Positions 31,957-41,004 of a stretch of 64,000 nucleotides of DNA are shown piece after piece (within the stretch, counting starts at the first letter, position 1; each line of letters starts with the position of its first letter). The translations under genes were made by a program, and so were the position numbers. Source of the DNA: Geotalea sp. SG265 (lineage in GTDB: Bacteria; Desulfobacterota; Desulfuromonadia; Geobacterales; Geobacteraceae); the NCBI RefSeq assembly GCF_022808985.1, contig NZ_JAKZFT010000008.1, forward strand, positions 1 through 64,000, written 5' to 3'. Under the pieces are notes generated by a model. That model made no database searches. It was given only the letters and a program-made list of their open reading frames with translations, and was not told the DNA's origin.

Positions 31957-32107
31957 TTTTGCAAAAATGCAAAAGCGGATTACCGGGAGACAATGATGGT
32001 GACGGACTGGTAAGAATAATTCCGGCAAGTTATAGGATCAGGAATGATTAAGAGGCTCTTTTTTGCAGAAATGCAAAGGGGATGACCCTTTTTGCAAATG
32101 TGCAAAA
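31957..32107. promoter_or_regulatory. three TTTTGCA-N4-TGCAAA(A) activator-type sites
   Basis: Dyads lie at 31957-31974 (TTTTGCA/TGCAAAA), 32061-32078 (TTTTGCA/TGCAAAG) and 32090-32107 (TTTTGCA/TGCAAAA). All have a four-base spacer. The last two are 29 bases apart centre to centre. They are about 100-250 bases upstream of the sigma-54-type promoter, the normal place for enhancer sites of an NtrC-type protein. The regulator gene begins just beyond them, so autoregulation or a local target is likely. Confidence 0.65.
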
Positions 32108-32135
32108 GGGGCGGTGGGAGATTTCATCGGCCATC

Positions 32136-33518
32136 TCAGATGTAATCTTCTTTTCTGATGTTGTATTTCTTGATCTTGCGATAGATGGTGGCCATGTTCA
32201 TGCCGGCCTCCCGGGCAGCGGCATCTATATTGCCGCCGTTTTTGCGCAGAAGCCCCTTAAGGTAATCGATCTCGAATCTGGAGAGCGCCCGGTTGTACTC
32301 CCCCTCTTCCAGCGACATCGAGGTTTCTTCATCGGCTGCCGGCAGCTCGATGAACTGGGATAGGACCGGCAGCCCTATGTAGTCGTCGCTCTCCATGGCA
32401 AGGCATGCCTCGATGACGTTCTTCAACTGTCGGATATTGCCCGACCACCCATAAGAAAGGGCCGCCTCCATTGCCTCGGATGAAAGGCCCTTGACGGTAG
32501 TGCCGAACTTCTTGTTCTGCAGGGCAATGAAATGGGCTGCCAAAAGGGGTATATCAGCTTTCCGTTCCCTGAGCGGCGGGAGATGGATGTTGACCACATT
32601 GAGACGGTAATAGAGGTCTTCCCGGAACCCGCCGTTTTTCACAGCCAATTTGAGATCCGCATTGGTGGCGGAGAGGATGCGCACATCAACCTTGGTGGGG
32701 ATGGTATCGCCAATGCGGTGGAATTCCTGTTCCTGGAGAAACCTTAGGAGCGTTTTCTGCACATTCATGGGCAAGTTGCCGACCTCGTCAAGGAACAGGG
32801 TGCCCCCGTCAGCCGCTTCCAAAAGTCCCTGCCGGTTTTCCTTCGCCCCCGTAAAGGCCCCTTTTTTGTAACCGAAGAGCTCGCTTTCCAGCAATGATTC
32901 GGGCAGCGCACCACAGTTGATGGCGACGAACTTCCTTTCCTTGCGCAGGGAATTGTAGTGGATAGCCTGGGCGATGAGTTCCTTGCCCGTTCCCGATTCC
33001 CCGGTGATCAGCACCGATGTATCCCGGATCGCCACCTTTTCCACCCGTTCCAGTACCGCTTTCAGGGAATGGGAAGCGCCGATGATATTGTCGAAGCGGA
33101 ACTTGCCGACCAGTTCTTCCCGCAGTTCCCGGTTTTCCGCAATGAGCTGGTTGTGCTTCAGGGCATTCTTCACCCGATAGAGGAGCTCCTCCGGTTCGAA
33201 CGGCTTGGTCAGCATGTCATAGGCACCACGGCGCAGGGCCTGGATAGACATCTCCACTGTGGCATAGGCGGTCACCATGATCACCGGAATGGCAGGATCC
33301 TTAATCTTCAGCTTTTGCAGTACCTCAAGCCCGTCCATCACCGGCATCTTTATATCGGTCACCACGAGGTCCCACTGTCCCGCCGCGAACTCATCCACCG
33401 CCTCGAAGGACCTCAGGTACGACTTGGTGGTATAGCCGTTATCCAGCAGGACCGCCTCCATCATCCGGCAGAGACCTTCCTCGTTGTCGATCACCATTAC
33501 CCGTTTTGCATCGCTCAT
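32136..33518 (-). CDS. NtrC-family sigma-54-dependent response regulator
   Basis: The 460-residue protein has a receiver domain (1-120: VIDNEEG acidic pocket, phosphoacceptor Asp in LVVTDIKMPVMDG, and the late KPF). A AAA+ domain follows (about 145-380) with GESGTGKE (Walker A), GAFTGA (the sigma-54 contact loop), GGTLFLDEVG (Walker B) and the R-finger region FREDLYYRLNV. A Fis-type HTH ends it (GGNIDAAAREAGMNMATIYRKIKKY). It activates sigma-54 promoters with ATP hydrolysis. The sensor kinase gene is 15 bases upstream. Possible targets are the dyads and sigma-54 promoter at 31857-32107, and perhaps lpxC. Confidence 0.95.
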   Translation of the reverse strand: MSDAKRVMVIDNEEGLCRMMEAVLLDNGYTTKSYLRSFEAVDEFAAGQWDLVVTDIKMPVMDGLEVLQKLKIKDPAIPVIMVTAYATVEMSIQALRRGAYDMLTKPFEPEELLYRVKNALKHNQLIAENRELREELVGKFRFDNIIGASHSLKAVLERVEKVAIRDTSVLITGESGTGKELIAQAIHYNSLRKERKFVAINCGALPESLLESELFGYKKGAFTGAKENRQGLLEAADGGTLFLDEVGNLPMNVQKTLLRFLQEQEFHRIGDTIPTKVDVRILSATNADLKLAVKNGGFREDLYYRLNVVNIHLPPLRERKADIPLLAAHFIALQNKKFGTTVKGLSSEAMEAALSYGWSGNIRQLKNVIEACLAMESDDYIGLPVLSQFIELPAADEETSMSLEEGEYNRALSRFEIDYLKGLLRKNGGNIDAAAREAGMNMATIYRKIKKYNIRKEDYI

Positions 33519-33533
33519 CAGTTAATCCTTACG

Positions 33534-35498
33534 CTAGAACTCTTCCCGCTCCACGGGAAGTTTCACCATTACCGTCGTTCCCCGCCCCAGTTCGCTCTCG
33601 ATGGTGATCACCCCCTGGTGCTGCTCGATGATCTGCCTGGTAATAGCCAGCCCCAGCCCCGTTCCTTTCGCCTTGGTGGTAAAAAAGGGCTCGAAGATTT
33701 TTTCCAGGTTTTCAGGAGAAATACCGGCACCATTGTCGGCAAAGGTCAGACAAATGAAGCTGTTTTCAAGCCTGCTGCCGACAACGAGGCAGCCGCCGCT
33801 CTGCATGGCAGCGCCGGAGTTGAGAATCAAGTTTATGGCTACCTGGCGCAATTGGTCGCCATCGGCCATGATGGTCGGCAGATCACCGGCAAATTCTTTC
33901 ACCACCGTTACATGGTGCATATCCGTATGATTGGCGGCGAAATCGACGATCTGATCCAAAAGGGCGTTGATGTCGGTCAGCTCCAAGGTCGGTTTCGGCG
34001 TACGGGCATAGCTTAACAGGTCCTGGACGATCTTCTTGCAGCGTTTGCTTTCCCGCTTTATTTCGTGGACGAAGCGATAATTGGGGTCGTCCGGGGAGAG
34101 CTTTCCCTCCAGATACCCGGCATAGCCAAGAATCACTCCCAGTGGATTATTGATCTCATGGGCCACCCCCGAAGAGAGAACCCCGAGTGAGGCCATCTTA
34201 CCCTGCTGGGCCAGGTTGGCGGCCATCTCCTTGTTACGTTTGATGATCCGCGTCATATGGTTGAAGGCTTTAGCCAACTCCCCCAATTCATCGTTGCTGT
34301 CCACATCCATCCGCTCGCTGAAACGTCCCTGTTTCACCTTGCGGATCACCTCGATCATGTGGTTGATGGGATCGGTCAGCACCTTGGAGGCAAGAAAGAC
34401 CAGCGCCCCGGCAACGAGGCAGACCAGGATGGTGAGAACCACCATGCTCTCCACAATGCGCCGGTTGATGTCCTTCGCCTCCTGATAAAATTCATCCTCA
34501 TATGAGCCGACCGCCACGATCCAGTCCCATGGCTGAAAATAGTCGTAGCGGACGATTTTCATCCGCGGCTCACTTTCTCCGGAATTTTTCCAGGGGTAAC
34601 GGATCCAGCCGGTCTTGTTGGTGCACATCTCCCGGATGAACTGGTTGCCGTCGGAATCCTTTGCAGCGAGGAAATTCTGCCCTTCACCACCGGGATGCAT
34701 GGTAAAGTTACCCTTGCTGTCCATGCAGAAGATGTAGCCGGTCTTGCCCACCTGTTTTGCCTTTATCTTCGCCTTGAGCTCGGCAAAGGCGCGCTTTTCG
34801 AAATTCACATCCTCGTAGGTCTCTTCCAGATAGCCGCCGGCAGCGACGATCCAATCCCACTCCTTGAAGTAGCGGTAGGCAACGACCTTTTTTCGCGGCG
34901 TCTTATCCCCCAGAATGGCGTTTCGCCAGGGATAGACGATGAAAAGGACCTCTCCCGGCCGCGATTTGAGCGCACGCCGGCACATCTCCCGAATAAAGTA
35001 ACGGCCATTCTCGTCTTTCTCGTTATAGACATTCTCCCCTTCGCGGGCAATGTGGACCTTCAGGTCTCCTTTGCTGGACATGGCATAGATGTAGCCGGTC
35101 TCCCCCACATTGACCTTTTTCAGCGCTTTGCGCGCTTCCTGCTTGGCGGTCTCCTGATCGATCCTGCCGCTCTTCATCTGCCGGTGTTCGGCCTCGACCA
35201 TGTTGTAGGCCAGGTTGGTCAACGTGGCGAGCTCCAGGTTGAAGCTGTGTTCCTTGTCCTGCTTGTAGACCTGAAACTGCTGGTGGTGGGACTTGAGGAG
35301 ATCGATGGTAAAGCTGGCCATGTGCTCCAGGTCGGCCTTGCTGGTCTGGGTGATCCCGAGATAGGCTTGCTGGGTGGAAATATAGCCGATGACGCCGCCA
35401 ACGAGGAAAATGGGGATGACCACCAGTGGCAGGACCACTACCAGCATTTTCCAGCGGAGTCTCAGATTATTCATGAATTTAAAAAAATATCGATGCAT
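33534..35498 (-). CDS. Cache-domain sensor histidine kinase
   Basis: An N-terminal TM (about 18-38: MLVVVLPLVVIPIFLVGGVIG) leads into an extracytoplasmic region with two similar Cache halves. Each has 'VGxTGYIxxMxSKGxxxxHxxxEGxN', then 'G.xFIREMC' and 'WDWIVAxGxYxEExYxE' (about 135-235 and 245-340). A second TM (VVLTILVCLVAGALVFLAS) and a HAMP domain follow. HisKA has His in GVAHEINNPLGVILGYAG, and HATPase has DNGAGI and KGTGLGLAITRQII. Cache domains of this repeated type often bind small organic acids. The regulator gene follows, and ActP and the nucleotidyltransferase precede, so acetate or another carboxylate is a plausible signal. Confidence 0.93.
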   Translation of the reverse strand: MHRYFFKFMNNLRLRWKMLVVVLPLVVIPIFLVGGVIGYISTQQAYLGITQTSKADLEHMASFTIDLLKSHHQQFQVYKQDKEHSFNLELATLTNLAYNMVEAEHRQMKSGRIDQETAKQEARKALKKVNVGETGYIYAMSSKGDLKVHIAREGENVYNEKDENGRYFIREMCRRALKSRPGEVLFIVYPWRNAILGDKTPRKKVVAYRYFKEWDWIVAAGGYLEETYEDVNFEKRAFAELKAKIKAKQVGKTGYIFCMDSKGNFTMHPGGEGQNFLAAKDSDGNQFIREMCTNKTGWIRYPWKNSGESEPRMKIVRYDYFQPWDWIVAVGSYEDEFYQEAKDINRRIVESMVVLTILVCLVAGALVFLASKVLTDPINHMIEVIRKVKQGRFSERMDVDSNDELGELAKAFNHMTRIIKRNKEMAANLAQQGKMASLGVLSSGVAHEINNPLGVILGYAGYLEGKLSPDDPNYRFVHEIKRESKRCKKIVQDLLSYARTPKPTLELTDINALLDQIVDFAANHTDMHHVTVVKEFAGDLPTIMADGDQLRQVAINLILNSGAAMQSGGCLVVGSRLENSFICLTFADNGAGISPENLEKIFEPFFTTKAKGTGLGLAITRQIIEQHQGVITIESELGRGTTVMVKLPVEREEF

Positions 35499-35596
35499 GC
35501 AGGTCCAAAACCGTGGGGCGATTCAGGGCATATTATGTATACAGGAAAAAAAAATCCAGCCATTTGTCGTACGGCAGCATGATGTTGGCCGAGGAA

Positions 35597-36841
35597 CTAC
35601 ATGATGGAGAAATTCACATGGATTGTCTTCTGCAGTTCCTCGATGCGCAACAGGGCTTGGCGGATACGCTCCCGTTCTTCGGCCGGCAGTTGATAAGGGT
35701 TCAGGTGATAGGAATCCTTTTCGATCCCCTTGATTACCTTAATCTGGAGCAGAATGCGGTGTCTGGTCAGGATATGATATGCGTCCTTGAGGCCGACCGC
35801 CATGGCATGTGAGAGGCTCTTTTCCTTTTCAAGGAGGTCTATCCGCTGCAGGGTGCCCGTTGCAGGAATTGCCTGATTGATGGCCAAAATGCGCACATTC
35901 ATCACCAGCGGCGCCCAGGCAAGCAGCTTCAGGTTGAATTCTCCCTTATGTTCGCCGGAACCCTCCGTCCAGAGCCTCTTCAGAAAGCTGAGGGCGAGTT
36001 TCATCTCTGTAGCAGCCTTGGCCATCCCCCAGAGGACCTGAAAGTAATCCTGCTCGAAGGCGCGGATAGTGCCGATCAGCTGGTCCGCCAGCCCCTGGTC
36101 CCCTGCCACATGACGGGCATCGGAAAGCACTATCAGGTCCATGAGGTTCTTGGCGTAATCGGCAAACTCATAGCGGACAATGGCAAGCAGCCGCCTTTTC
36201 CACTGGGACAATGAACCTCTCCAGGTAGGATTGGTGGGCATTATATCGCCGGTGCATTTCTTGAAGCCCACCTCGGCCAGTTTCTCCACGAGAAGGTCGG
36301 AAAAATCCCGGAAATAGGTATCCGCTTCATCCCCACCGCCGTCAGCATAGACGATAAGGTAATCCTGGTCGGTTATCAGGGTTTGCTCTTCCCGTCCATC
36401 GCTGCCCATGCTGATCAGGGCAAAGGGTACCGGAGGGAAGCCCCTGCCCAAGCGTTCCATTTCGGCCCCTGCAAGGTCCACCACCCGCCCCGCAAGGAGA
36501 TCCCGGTAATCGGTGCAGTTCCGGTGCAGGGTCGGCACCGACAGGGTCTTGAGAAACCGCTCCAGTTCCAGCTCGTTCAGGGCGTCGTGTATTTCCTTCA
36601 ATACGGCAAAGCTGGTCTCTTCGGCAACACGTCGGCGCAGTTCCAGTTCACGGCCCGAAAACTCTCTGATTCCGGCAATATCGCCACCGATGTCATCGGA
36701 AAGAAAGCGGAGCAGGCGTTCGCTCTCGTCCCTTTCCAACAAGGGAAGAAAACGCAGCACCATCTCCATGGCAGAGTGAATCACCGATGGGAAGGATTCT
36801 TCATTCATGACATTTTGTTGTGGGGGCATAGTGTCGACCAT
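35597..36841 (-). CDS. DUF294 nucleotidyltransferase-like protein without CBS domains
   Basis: A helical N-terminal part (1-125) is followed by a GlnD-like nucleotidyltransferase domain. The signature is ISMGSDGREEQTLITDQDYLIVYAD, with the G-S and D-x-D metal residues. The C-terminal DUF294_C-type helical domain contains RYEFADYAKNLMDLIVLSDARHVAG. In many bacteria such proteins also carry CBS and cyclic-nucleotide domains and are encoded with actP and DUF485 genes. This 414-residue copy lacks a recognisable CBS pair. No good ribosome site precedes the first ATG, which almost touches the actP terminator. Its target is unknown. Confidence 0.82.
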   Translation of the reverse strand: MVDTMPPQQNVMNEESFPSVIHSAMEMVLRFLPLLERDESERLLRFLSDDIGGDIAGIREFSGRELELRRRVAEETSFAVLKEIHDALNELELERFLKTLSVPTLHRNCTDYRDLLAGRVVDLAGAEMERLGRGFPPVPFALISMGSDGREEQTLITDQDYLIVYADGGGDEADTYFRDFSDLLVEKLAEVGFKKCTGDIMPTNPTWRGSLSQWKRRLLAIVRYEFADYAKNLMDLIVLSDARHVAGDQGLADQLIGTIRAFEQDYFQVLWGMAKAATEMKLALSFLKRLWTEGSGEHKGEFNLKLLAWAPLVMNVRILAINQAIPATGTLQRIDLLEKEKSLSHAMAVGLKDAYHILTRHRILLQIKVIKGIEKDSYHLNPYQLPAEERERIRQALLRIEELQKTIHVNFSIM

Positions 36842-36870
36842 AAAAAATGGGGAAGGCTGAAGCCTTCCCC
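36842..36870 (-). terminator. intrinsic terminator after the acetate symporter gene
   Basis: GGGGAAGGC (36849-36857) and GCCTTCCCC (36862-36870) form a 9-bp stem, followed on the minus strand by ATTTTTTA. The T-run lies immediately before the DUF294 protein start, so that gene is expressed by read-through or an unseen promoter. Confidence 0.75.
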
Positions 36871-36897
36871 AATCTTATCACATGAACAATCATTTGC

Positions 36898-38868
36898 TTA
36901 GTGATCTATGGCCTTAGCCATACCGATACCGGTATTCTGACGGACATAGATCTCGTCGAACATCTCTTCCGAACGACGGCTGGGGAATGCCAGGGCCCCA
37001 AAGATAGCAGCTAAGAATCCCAGGGGAATCGAGATGATGCCCGGGTTTTTCAGGCTGATGAGCGGCTTGTCGAGGCCCATGATGGACTTGCCGCCACGGT
37101 TCTTGGCCTCTTCAGCCTTTTTCTCGGTAATGGTCTTCAGATCCTTGTCGGAAAGAACGGCACCTTCGGCCTGTTTCTTCTCAAGGGCTGTGTAGACCTT
37201 CTTGGCTTCATCGGCAACCTTGTTGGGATAGGTCATGTTGGGAGAAACCATGACCAGGGCGATGGAGGCGATGGTTCCGACGATCAGGCCGGAAATGACC
37301 CCGGCGGTGTTGAACTTGCGCCAGAACAGGGACATAACGACGACCGGCAGGTTTCCGGAAGCAGCAACGGCGAAGGCAAGAGCCACCAGGTGGGCAACGT
37401 TCTGTTTCTCAGCAGAGATACCGATGACGATACCGACGGCACCTACGCAGAGGGAGGTGATGCGGGCAGCCATGACCTGCTCGTGCTGATCGGCATGACC
37501 GTCCTTGATGACGTTGACATAGATGTCATGGGCGATGGCCGCAGATGCAGCCAGAACCAGACCGGAAACAACGGCCAGAATGGTGGCGAAGGCAACGGAG
37601 CAGAGGAAGGCCAGGAACAGGTCACCGACGATGGGAGAGATGTCGGCACCAAGCTGCTGGGCCAGCAGCAAGGTTGCCATGTTGCCACCCTTATCGACGG
37701 CACTTACACCCTGGGGAGTAACATGGATGGCGGCGCCGAAACCAAGCAGAGTGGTGAGCACATAGAAGAAGCCGATGATCCACATGGCGATGATAACTGA
37801 TTTACGAGCCTCCTGGGCGGTAGGCACGGTGAAGAAGCGCATGAGGATGTGCGGCATGCCGGCGGTACCGAGCACCAGGGCCATACCCAGGGATATCTGA
37901 TCAAGGGGAGCCTTCATGAACAGAGCAGGCTCCAGGAAGCGCTGTCCTGCATCGACACCGTTCAATACCACACCATCCTTGAGCACCAGCTTGCTCACAT
38001 GGTCCTGGATGTTGGGGCTGTTGACGATATCGGCGAAGAACCCGAGGGGGTTGAAGCCCGATTTTGCCATAACCAGAATGGACAGGAGGAAAGCACCGGA
38101 CATGAGCAGACCGGCCTTGATGATCTGAACCCAGGTGGTGGCGGTCATACCGCCGAAGACAACGTAGCCGATCATGAGGATGCCGACGCCGATGATGGAG
38201 GTCTTGTAGGGAATGCCCACAAGAAGGGCCATCAGTTTACCGGCACCGACCATCTGGGCGGTAAGGTAAAAGGTGGTAACGGCAACAGTCGAAAGGGCTG
38301 CCACGGCGCGAACCGGCTTTGGTTCGGTACGGAATGAAAGGATGTCACCCAGGGTGTACTTGCCGGCATTCCGGCATGGCTCTGCAACTATAAGCAGAAC
38401 GGTGATGTAGGCAACCAGCCAGCCCACCGAATACATGAAGCCGTCATAGCCGTATAGGGAAATCATCCCGGAAATACCCAGGAAGGATGCGGCAGACATG
38501 TAATCGCCGGCAATGGCCCAACCATTCTGGGTACCGGTGATGCCGCCGCCTGCAGCATAGAAGTCGGCAGCAGTCTTCGTTTTCTTGGCAGCCCAGACGA
38601 CAACGCTCATCGTTATGGCAATGATCACGGCAAACATGGAAATTGTAATGGTCCTGTTAGCCTTGATCTCTTTCTTCATGGGAGCTGCTGGTGCTGCTGC
38701 AGGAGCAGGAGCCTGTGCGGCCGGAGCTGCAACGGCCGCGGCGCCGGGAGCAGGCGCGGTTGCAGCAGTCTGGGCACCGGGGGCGGCGGGTGCTTTTGCC
38801 GGTTCAGCAGCGTAGGCAAATGAGCCCAGCGAGAGGGCTAATGTCAAAGCAGCAAATAATTTTCTCAT
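36898..38868 (-). CDS. actP: cation/acetate symporter, ActP-like (SSS family)
   Basis: The 656-residue protein is a sodium/solute symporter of about 13 TM segments. Motifs include FYAAGGGITGTQNGWAIAGDYMSAASFLG, GYDGFMYSVGWLVAY, KYTLGDILSFR, and GMTATTWVQIIKAGLL. An unusual N-terminus has a signal peptide (1-21) and an Ala/Pro-rich linker (about 22-64) before the first core TM, probably on the outer face. A hydrophilic loop (about 552-600, Lys/Glu-rich) sits before the last TM segments. The DUF485 protein is encoded 14 bases upstream, as for actP in E. coli. It likely takes up acetate, the main substrate of these organisms. Confidence 0.9.
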   Translation of the reverse strand: MRKLFAALTLALSLGSFAYAAEPAKAPAAPGAQTAATAPAPGAAAVAAPAAQAPAPAAAPAAPMKKEIKANRTITISMFAVIIAITMSVVVWAAKKTKTAADFYAAGGGITGTQNGWAIAGDYMSAASFLGISGMISLYGYDGFMYSVGWLVAYITVLLIVAEPCRNAGKYTLGDILSFRTEPKPVRAVAALSTVAVTTFYLTAQMVGAGKLMALLVGIPYKTSIIGVGILMIGYVVFGGMTATTWVQIIKAGLLMSGAFLLSILVMAKSGFNPLGFFADIVNSPNIQDHVSKLVLKDGVVLNGVDAGQRFLEPALFMKAPLDQISLGMALVLGTAGMPHILMRFFTVPTAQEARKSVIIAMWIIGFFYVLTTLLGFGAAIHVTPQGVSAVDKGGNMATLLLAQQLGADISPIVGDLFLAFLCSVAFATILAVVSGLVLAASAAIAHDIYVNVIKDGHADQHEQVMAARITSLCVGAVGIVIGISAEKQNVAHLVALAFAVAASGNLPVVVMSLFWRKFNTAGVISGLIVGTIASIALVMVSPNMTYPNKVADEAKKVYTALEKKQAEGAVLSDKDLKTITEKKAEEAKNRGGKSIMGLDKPLISLKNPGIISIPLGFLAAIFGALAFPSRRSEEMFDEIYVRQNTGIGMAKAIDH

Positions 38869-38882
38869 GTCCTTAGTCCTCC

Positions 38883-39191
38883 TTATTTGAGTTCATCCAC
38901 CAGTTCACGGGTGAGCCGGTCGAAGTCTTTGTTGGCCACATGGGCGTAATAGTGGGCCAGTCCCCAGGAAACGAAGAACTGGGAAAGGGCGAAAAGGTAG
39001 CCGAAGTTGACATTGCCGAGAATCTTGATCTTGAACAGACCAGGTGTGTACGCCGCGCCTATTGGGAGGAGGAAATAGAACACGGTGGAGAACACCCACC
39101 AACCGAAGAGAAAGACGGTCTTTTTGTGATGGAGTTCGATGAATTTTGGGTTTTTGGCAATTGCCGCCCAGTCGTACTGTTTTTCTGCCAT
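38883..39191 (-). CDS. DUF485 family membrane protein
   Basis: The ATG at 39191 (GAAAGGAG upstream) gives 102 residues; an earlier in-frame start at 39281 is less likely. Two TM segments lie at about residues 29-48 (LFGWWVFSTVFYFLLPIG) and 63-86. The N-terminal KNPKFIELHHKKT and the C-terminal ELVDELK are usual for the family, as is the placement directly before actP. DUF485 proteins (YjcH in E. coli) are thought to help acetate permease function. Confidence 0.88.
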   Translation of the reverse strand: MAEKQYDWAAIAKNPKFIELHHKKTVFLFGWWVFSTVFYFLLPIGAAYTPGLFKIKILGNVNFGYLFALSQFFVSWGLAHYYAHVANKDFDRLTRELVDELK

Positions 39192-39308
39192 GGTAGTTAC
39201 TCCTTTCATTAGTAATTTAACCATTTGGAGGAAGCGAATCCGCTTCAGGCGATTCTTTAATCTCTTCGGCCCCCCTTTCATTGAGTTTGAGATTTCTAGT
39301 ACATCCCG

Positions 39309-40073
39309 TTAAATTCGGGCATAGCCAAATTTCATGGAAAGCATTTCAGCCCCTTCACGCAATGAGGGGATAATTTCATTCTCCAGTCGTCCCGCCGCCA
39401 TGCGAAATGAAGGACCTAGCATGGCAATGGCGCCGACGACCTTTCCGGCATAGTCCCTTACCGCGACGGCAACACTGACAATGCCATCACCAAGCCCGCC
39501 GATGTCCACGGCAACACCTTTTTCCCTGATCAGCTCAAGTTCCGATTCCAGTTCGGCCTGGCCGGCGACTTCCTTGCGGCGGTGATGAAAATATTTCTCC
39601 AGCATATCCTGTGATTCCATGGCCTTGATCGCCTTCCCCGCCGCGTTGGTGAAAAAGGGAAATCTTTTACCGGCAAAGGATTCAGCCTTGATCTGCTGAT
39701 CGCAATCGACCATGTCGAGAAAAAGCACCTCGCTGCCACGCAGGACCGTCATATAGACCGCTTCATGGTGTTTTCTAGCTAGGGATTCCACCACCGGATG
39801 GGCATGCTTGATCAGGCTGATGTTGCGCAGGAAGCGCTGGGCCAGTTCCACCGTACTCACACCCAGGTGGTAGTTTCCGCTCCAGTCGTCCTTTTCCACC
39901 AACCCCCGCCCTTCCAAGGTCGCCAGAAGCCGGAAAGTTTTGTTCCTGCTTATGCCCAATTTACCGGCCAGAAAGGGCAACGTGCCATCATGAGTTTCGT
40001 CAGCCAGGGTCTCAAGTATGTCGAGTGCATTTTCAACACTCTGAACAGCATATGAACTTTTCTCGCGGTTCAT
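39309..40073 (-). CDS. IclR-family transcriptional regulator
   Basis: The 254-residue protein has an N-terminal winged helix (about 8-70: SVENALDILETL..., LGISRNKTFRLLATLEGRGLVEK). The IclR effector domain follows, with YMTVLRGSEVLFLDMVDCDQQI, FPFFTNAAGKAIKAM and GLGDGIVSVAVAVRDYAGKVVGAIAMLG. IclR regulators often bind small acids. It lies upstream of DUF485-actP on the same strand and may control them. The effector is not known. Confidence 0.9.
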   Translation of the reverse strand: MNREKSSYAVQSVENALDILETLADETHDGTLPFLAGKLGISRNKTFRLLATLEGRGLVEKDDWSGNYHLGVSTVELAQRFLRNISLIKHAHPVVESLARKHHEAVYMTVLRGSEVLFLDMVDCDQQIKAESFAGKRFPFFTNAAGKAIKAMESQDMLEKYFHHRRKEVAGQAELESELELIREKGVAVDIGGLGDGIVSVAVAVRDYAGKVVGAIAMLGPSFRMAAGRLENEIIPSLREGAEMLSMKFGYARI

Positions 40074-40430
40074 AGATGCCCCGTCTACGCCGATTTAAAG
40101 GGATGTTTTAAATAAGTATAACTGATTTTGTAATTTTTTTTAGCACATTGTTTTATTACAGTCAACATTATTTTACTACAAACTAGTGCAAATTAGATGT
40201 AAAACCTTAAATATCATTATGTTAGACAATTCAACGGCAATTCGATTAAGGAGGTTAATATTTCATCTAAAGGCTAAAACATAGGTTTATAAATAAAAAT
40301 TACCGGAGATAAACCATTAGCCGGCAGCCCTGAAGATAGAGTGGGCGTGATTTTATCAACTTTTAAAACGGGATGAAGGAGTAAAGGCGAGCAACGGGAA
40401 GAAGAGTGCTGGGGTTGGGGAAAATTGGGG
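40074..40430. other. AT-rich intergenic region with a two-part inverted repeat
   Basis: No gene is seen between iclR and the lipoprotein gene. GGCTAA (40272-40277) pairs with TTAGCC (40317-40322), and inside it GGTTTAT (40284-40290) pairs with ATAAACC (40309-40315). This could be an RNA structure or an operator. A plus-strand AAGGAGG (about 40248) has no following start codon of note. Confidence 0.4.
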
Positions 40431-40862
40431 TCAGCGGAAGCGTATGGCGATTCCCCTGGCGTTGAGGTTGGCCGAGGGGATTAGCAGGTAGGAAGCTGTT
40501 TCGAGGTTCACTTCGGGCAAGATGACCGCATCGGCACCTATCTTTGCCGCTTCCTGCCGCAATGCGTCGTAAGCCCATTCGTAATCGTCGCTTCTGAGCT
40601 CGGAGGACGTACCATATCGTTCGCGGCTTACCCGGACCACCGCCATTTTCGCATAGGGGCGTAAGACCTCGTCCTGGGCAAGCAAGGGAGGCAGGTCCCG
40701 GTCGGATCGGAAAGTGACACAACCGCCAAGCAGCACCGCACCGAACAGGAGGCCGATCAGACATCGTGAAGCGGCGGAGAGGGGCTTAGAAACATAGCGT
40801 TTCCCCCTTTGATAACACTGTTCTCCCCTACGGCCAATTTCACCGGAACGTTGCCTTGACAT
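40431..40862 (-). CDS. putative lipoprotein of unknown function
   Basis: The ATG at 40862 follows GGAGGG by about seven bases. A long basic leader (MSRQRSGEIGRRGEQ...) precedes a hydrophobic segment ending in the lipobox LLGGC, so the mature protein begins at Cys and is about 95 residues. The mature part (VVRVSRERYGTSSELRSDDYEWAYDAL..., IGADAVILPEVNLETAS) looks like a small alpha/beta domain. The leader is longer than usual for a signal peptide, so the true start may be elsewhere. No family is recognised. It is divergent from yebC. Confidence 0.6.
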   Translation of the reverse strand: MSRQRSGEIGRRGEQCYQRGKRYVSKPLSAASRCLIGLLFGAVLLGGCVTFRSDRDLPPLLAQDEVLRPYAKMAVVRVSRERYGTSSELRSDDYEWAYDALRQEAAKIGADAVILPEVNLETASYLLIPSANLNARGIAIRFR

Positions 40863-41004
40863 GGTAAATACCCTCCAAATCTCCGAAATCTGCACAACGG
40901 GGTCAATTTTACCCACATTTTCTCTCTTTACAACCCCAATTTCTCCATGATAGTATTCCACGTTTTTTTAACCGGATCACTCCCCATGAAAGGAATTGCA
41001 ACAT

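Noticed and set aside
40240-40330. Possible c-di-GMP or cGAMP riboswitch in the gap before the lipoprotein gene
   Set aside because: The conserved core sequence and tetraloop of GEMM riboswitches are absent; only the inverted repeats remain, so I report structure and not a riboswitch.
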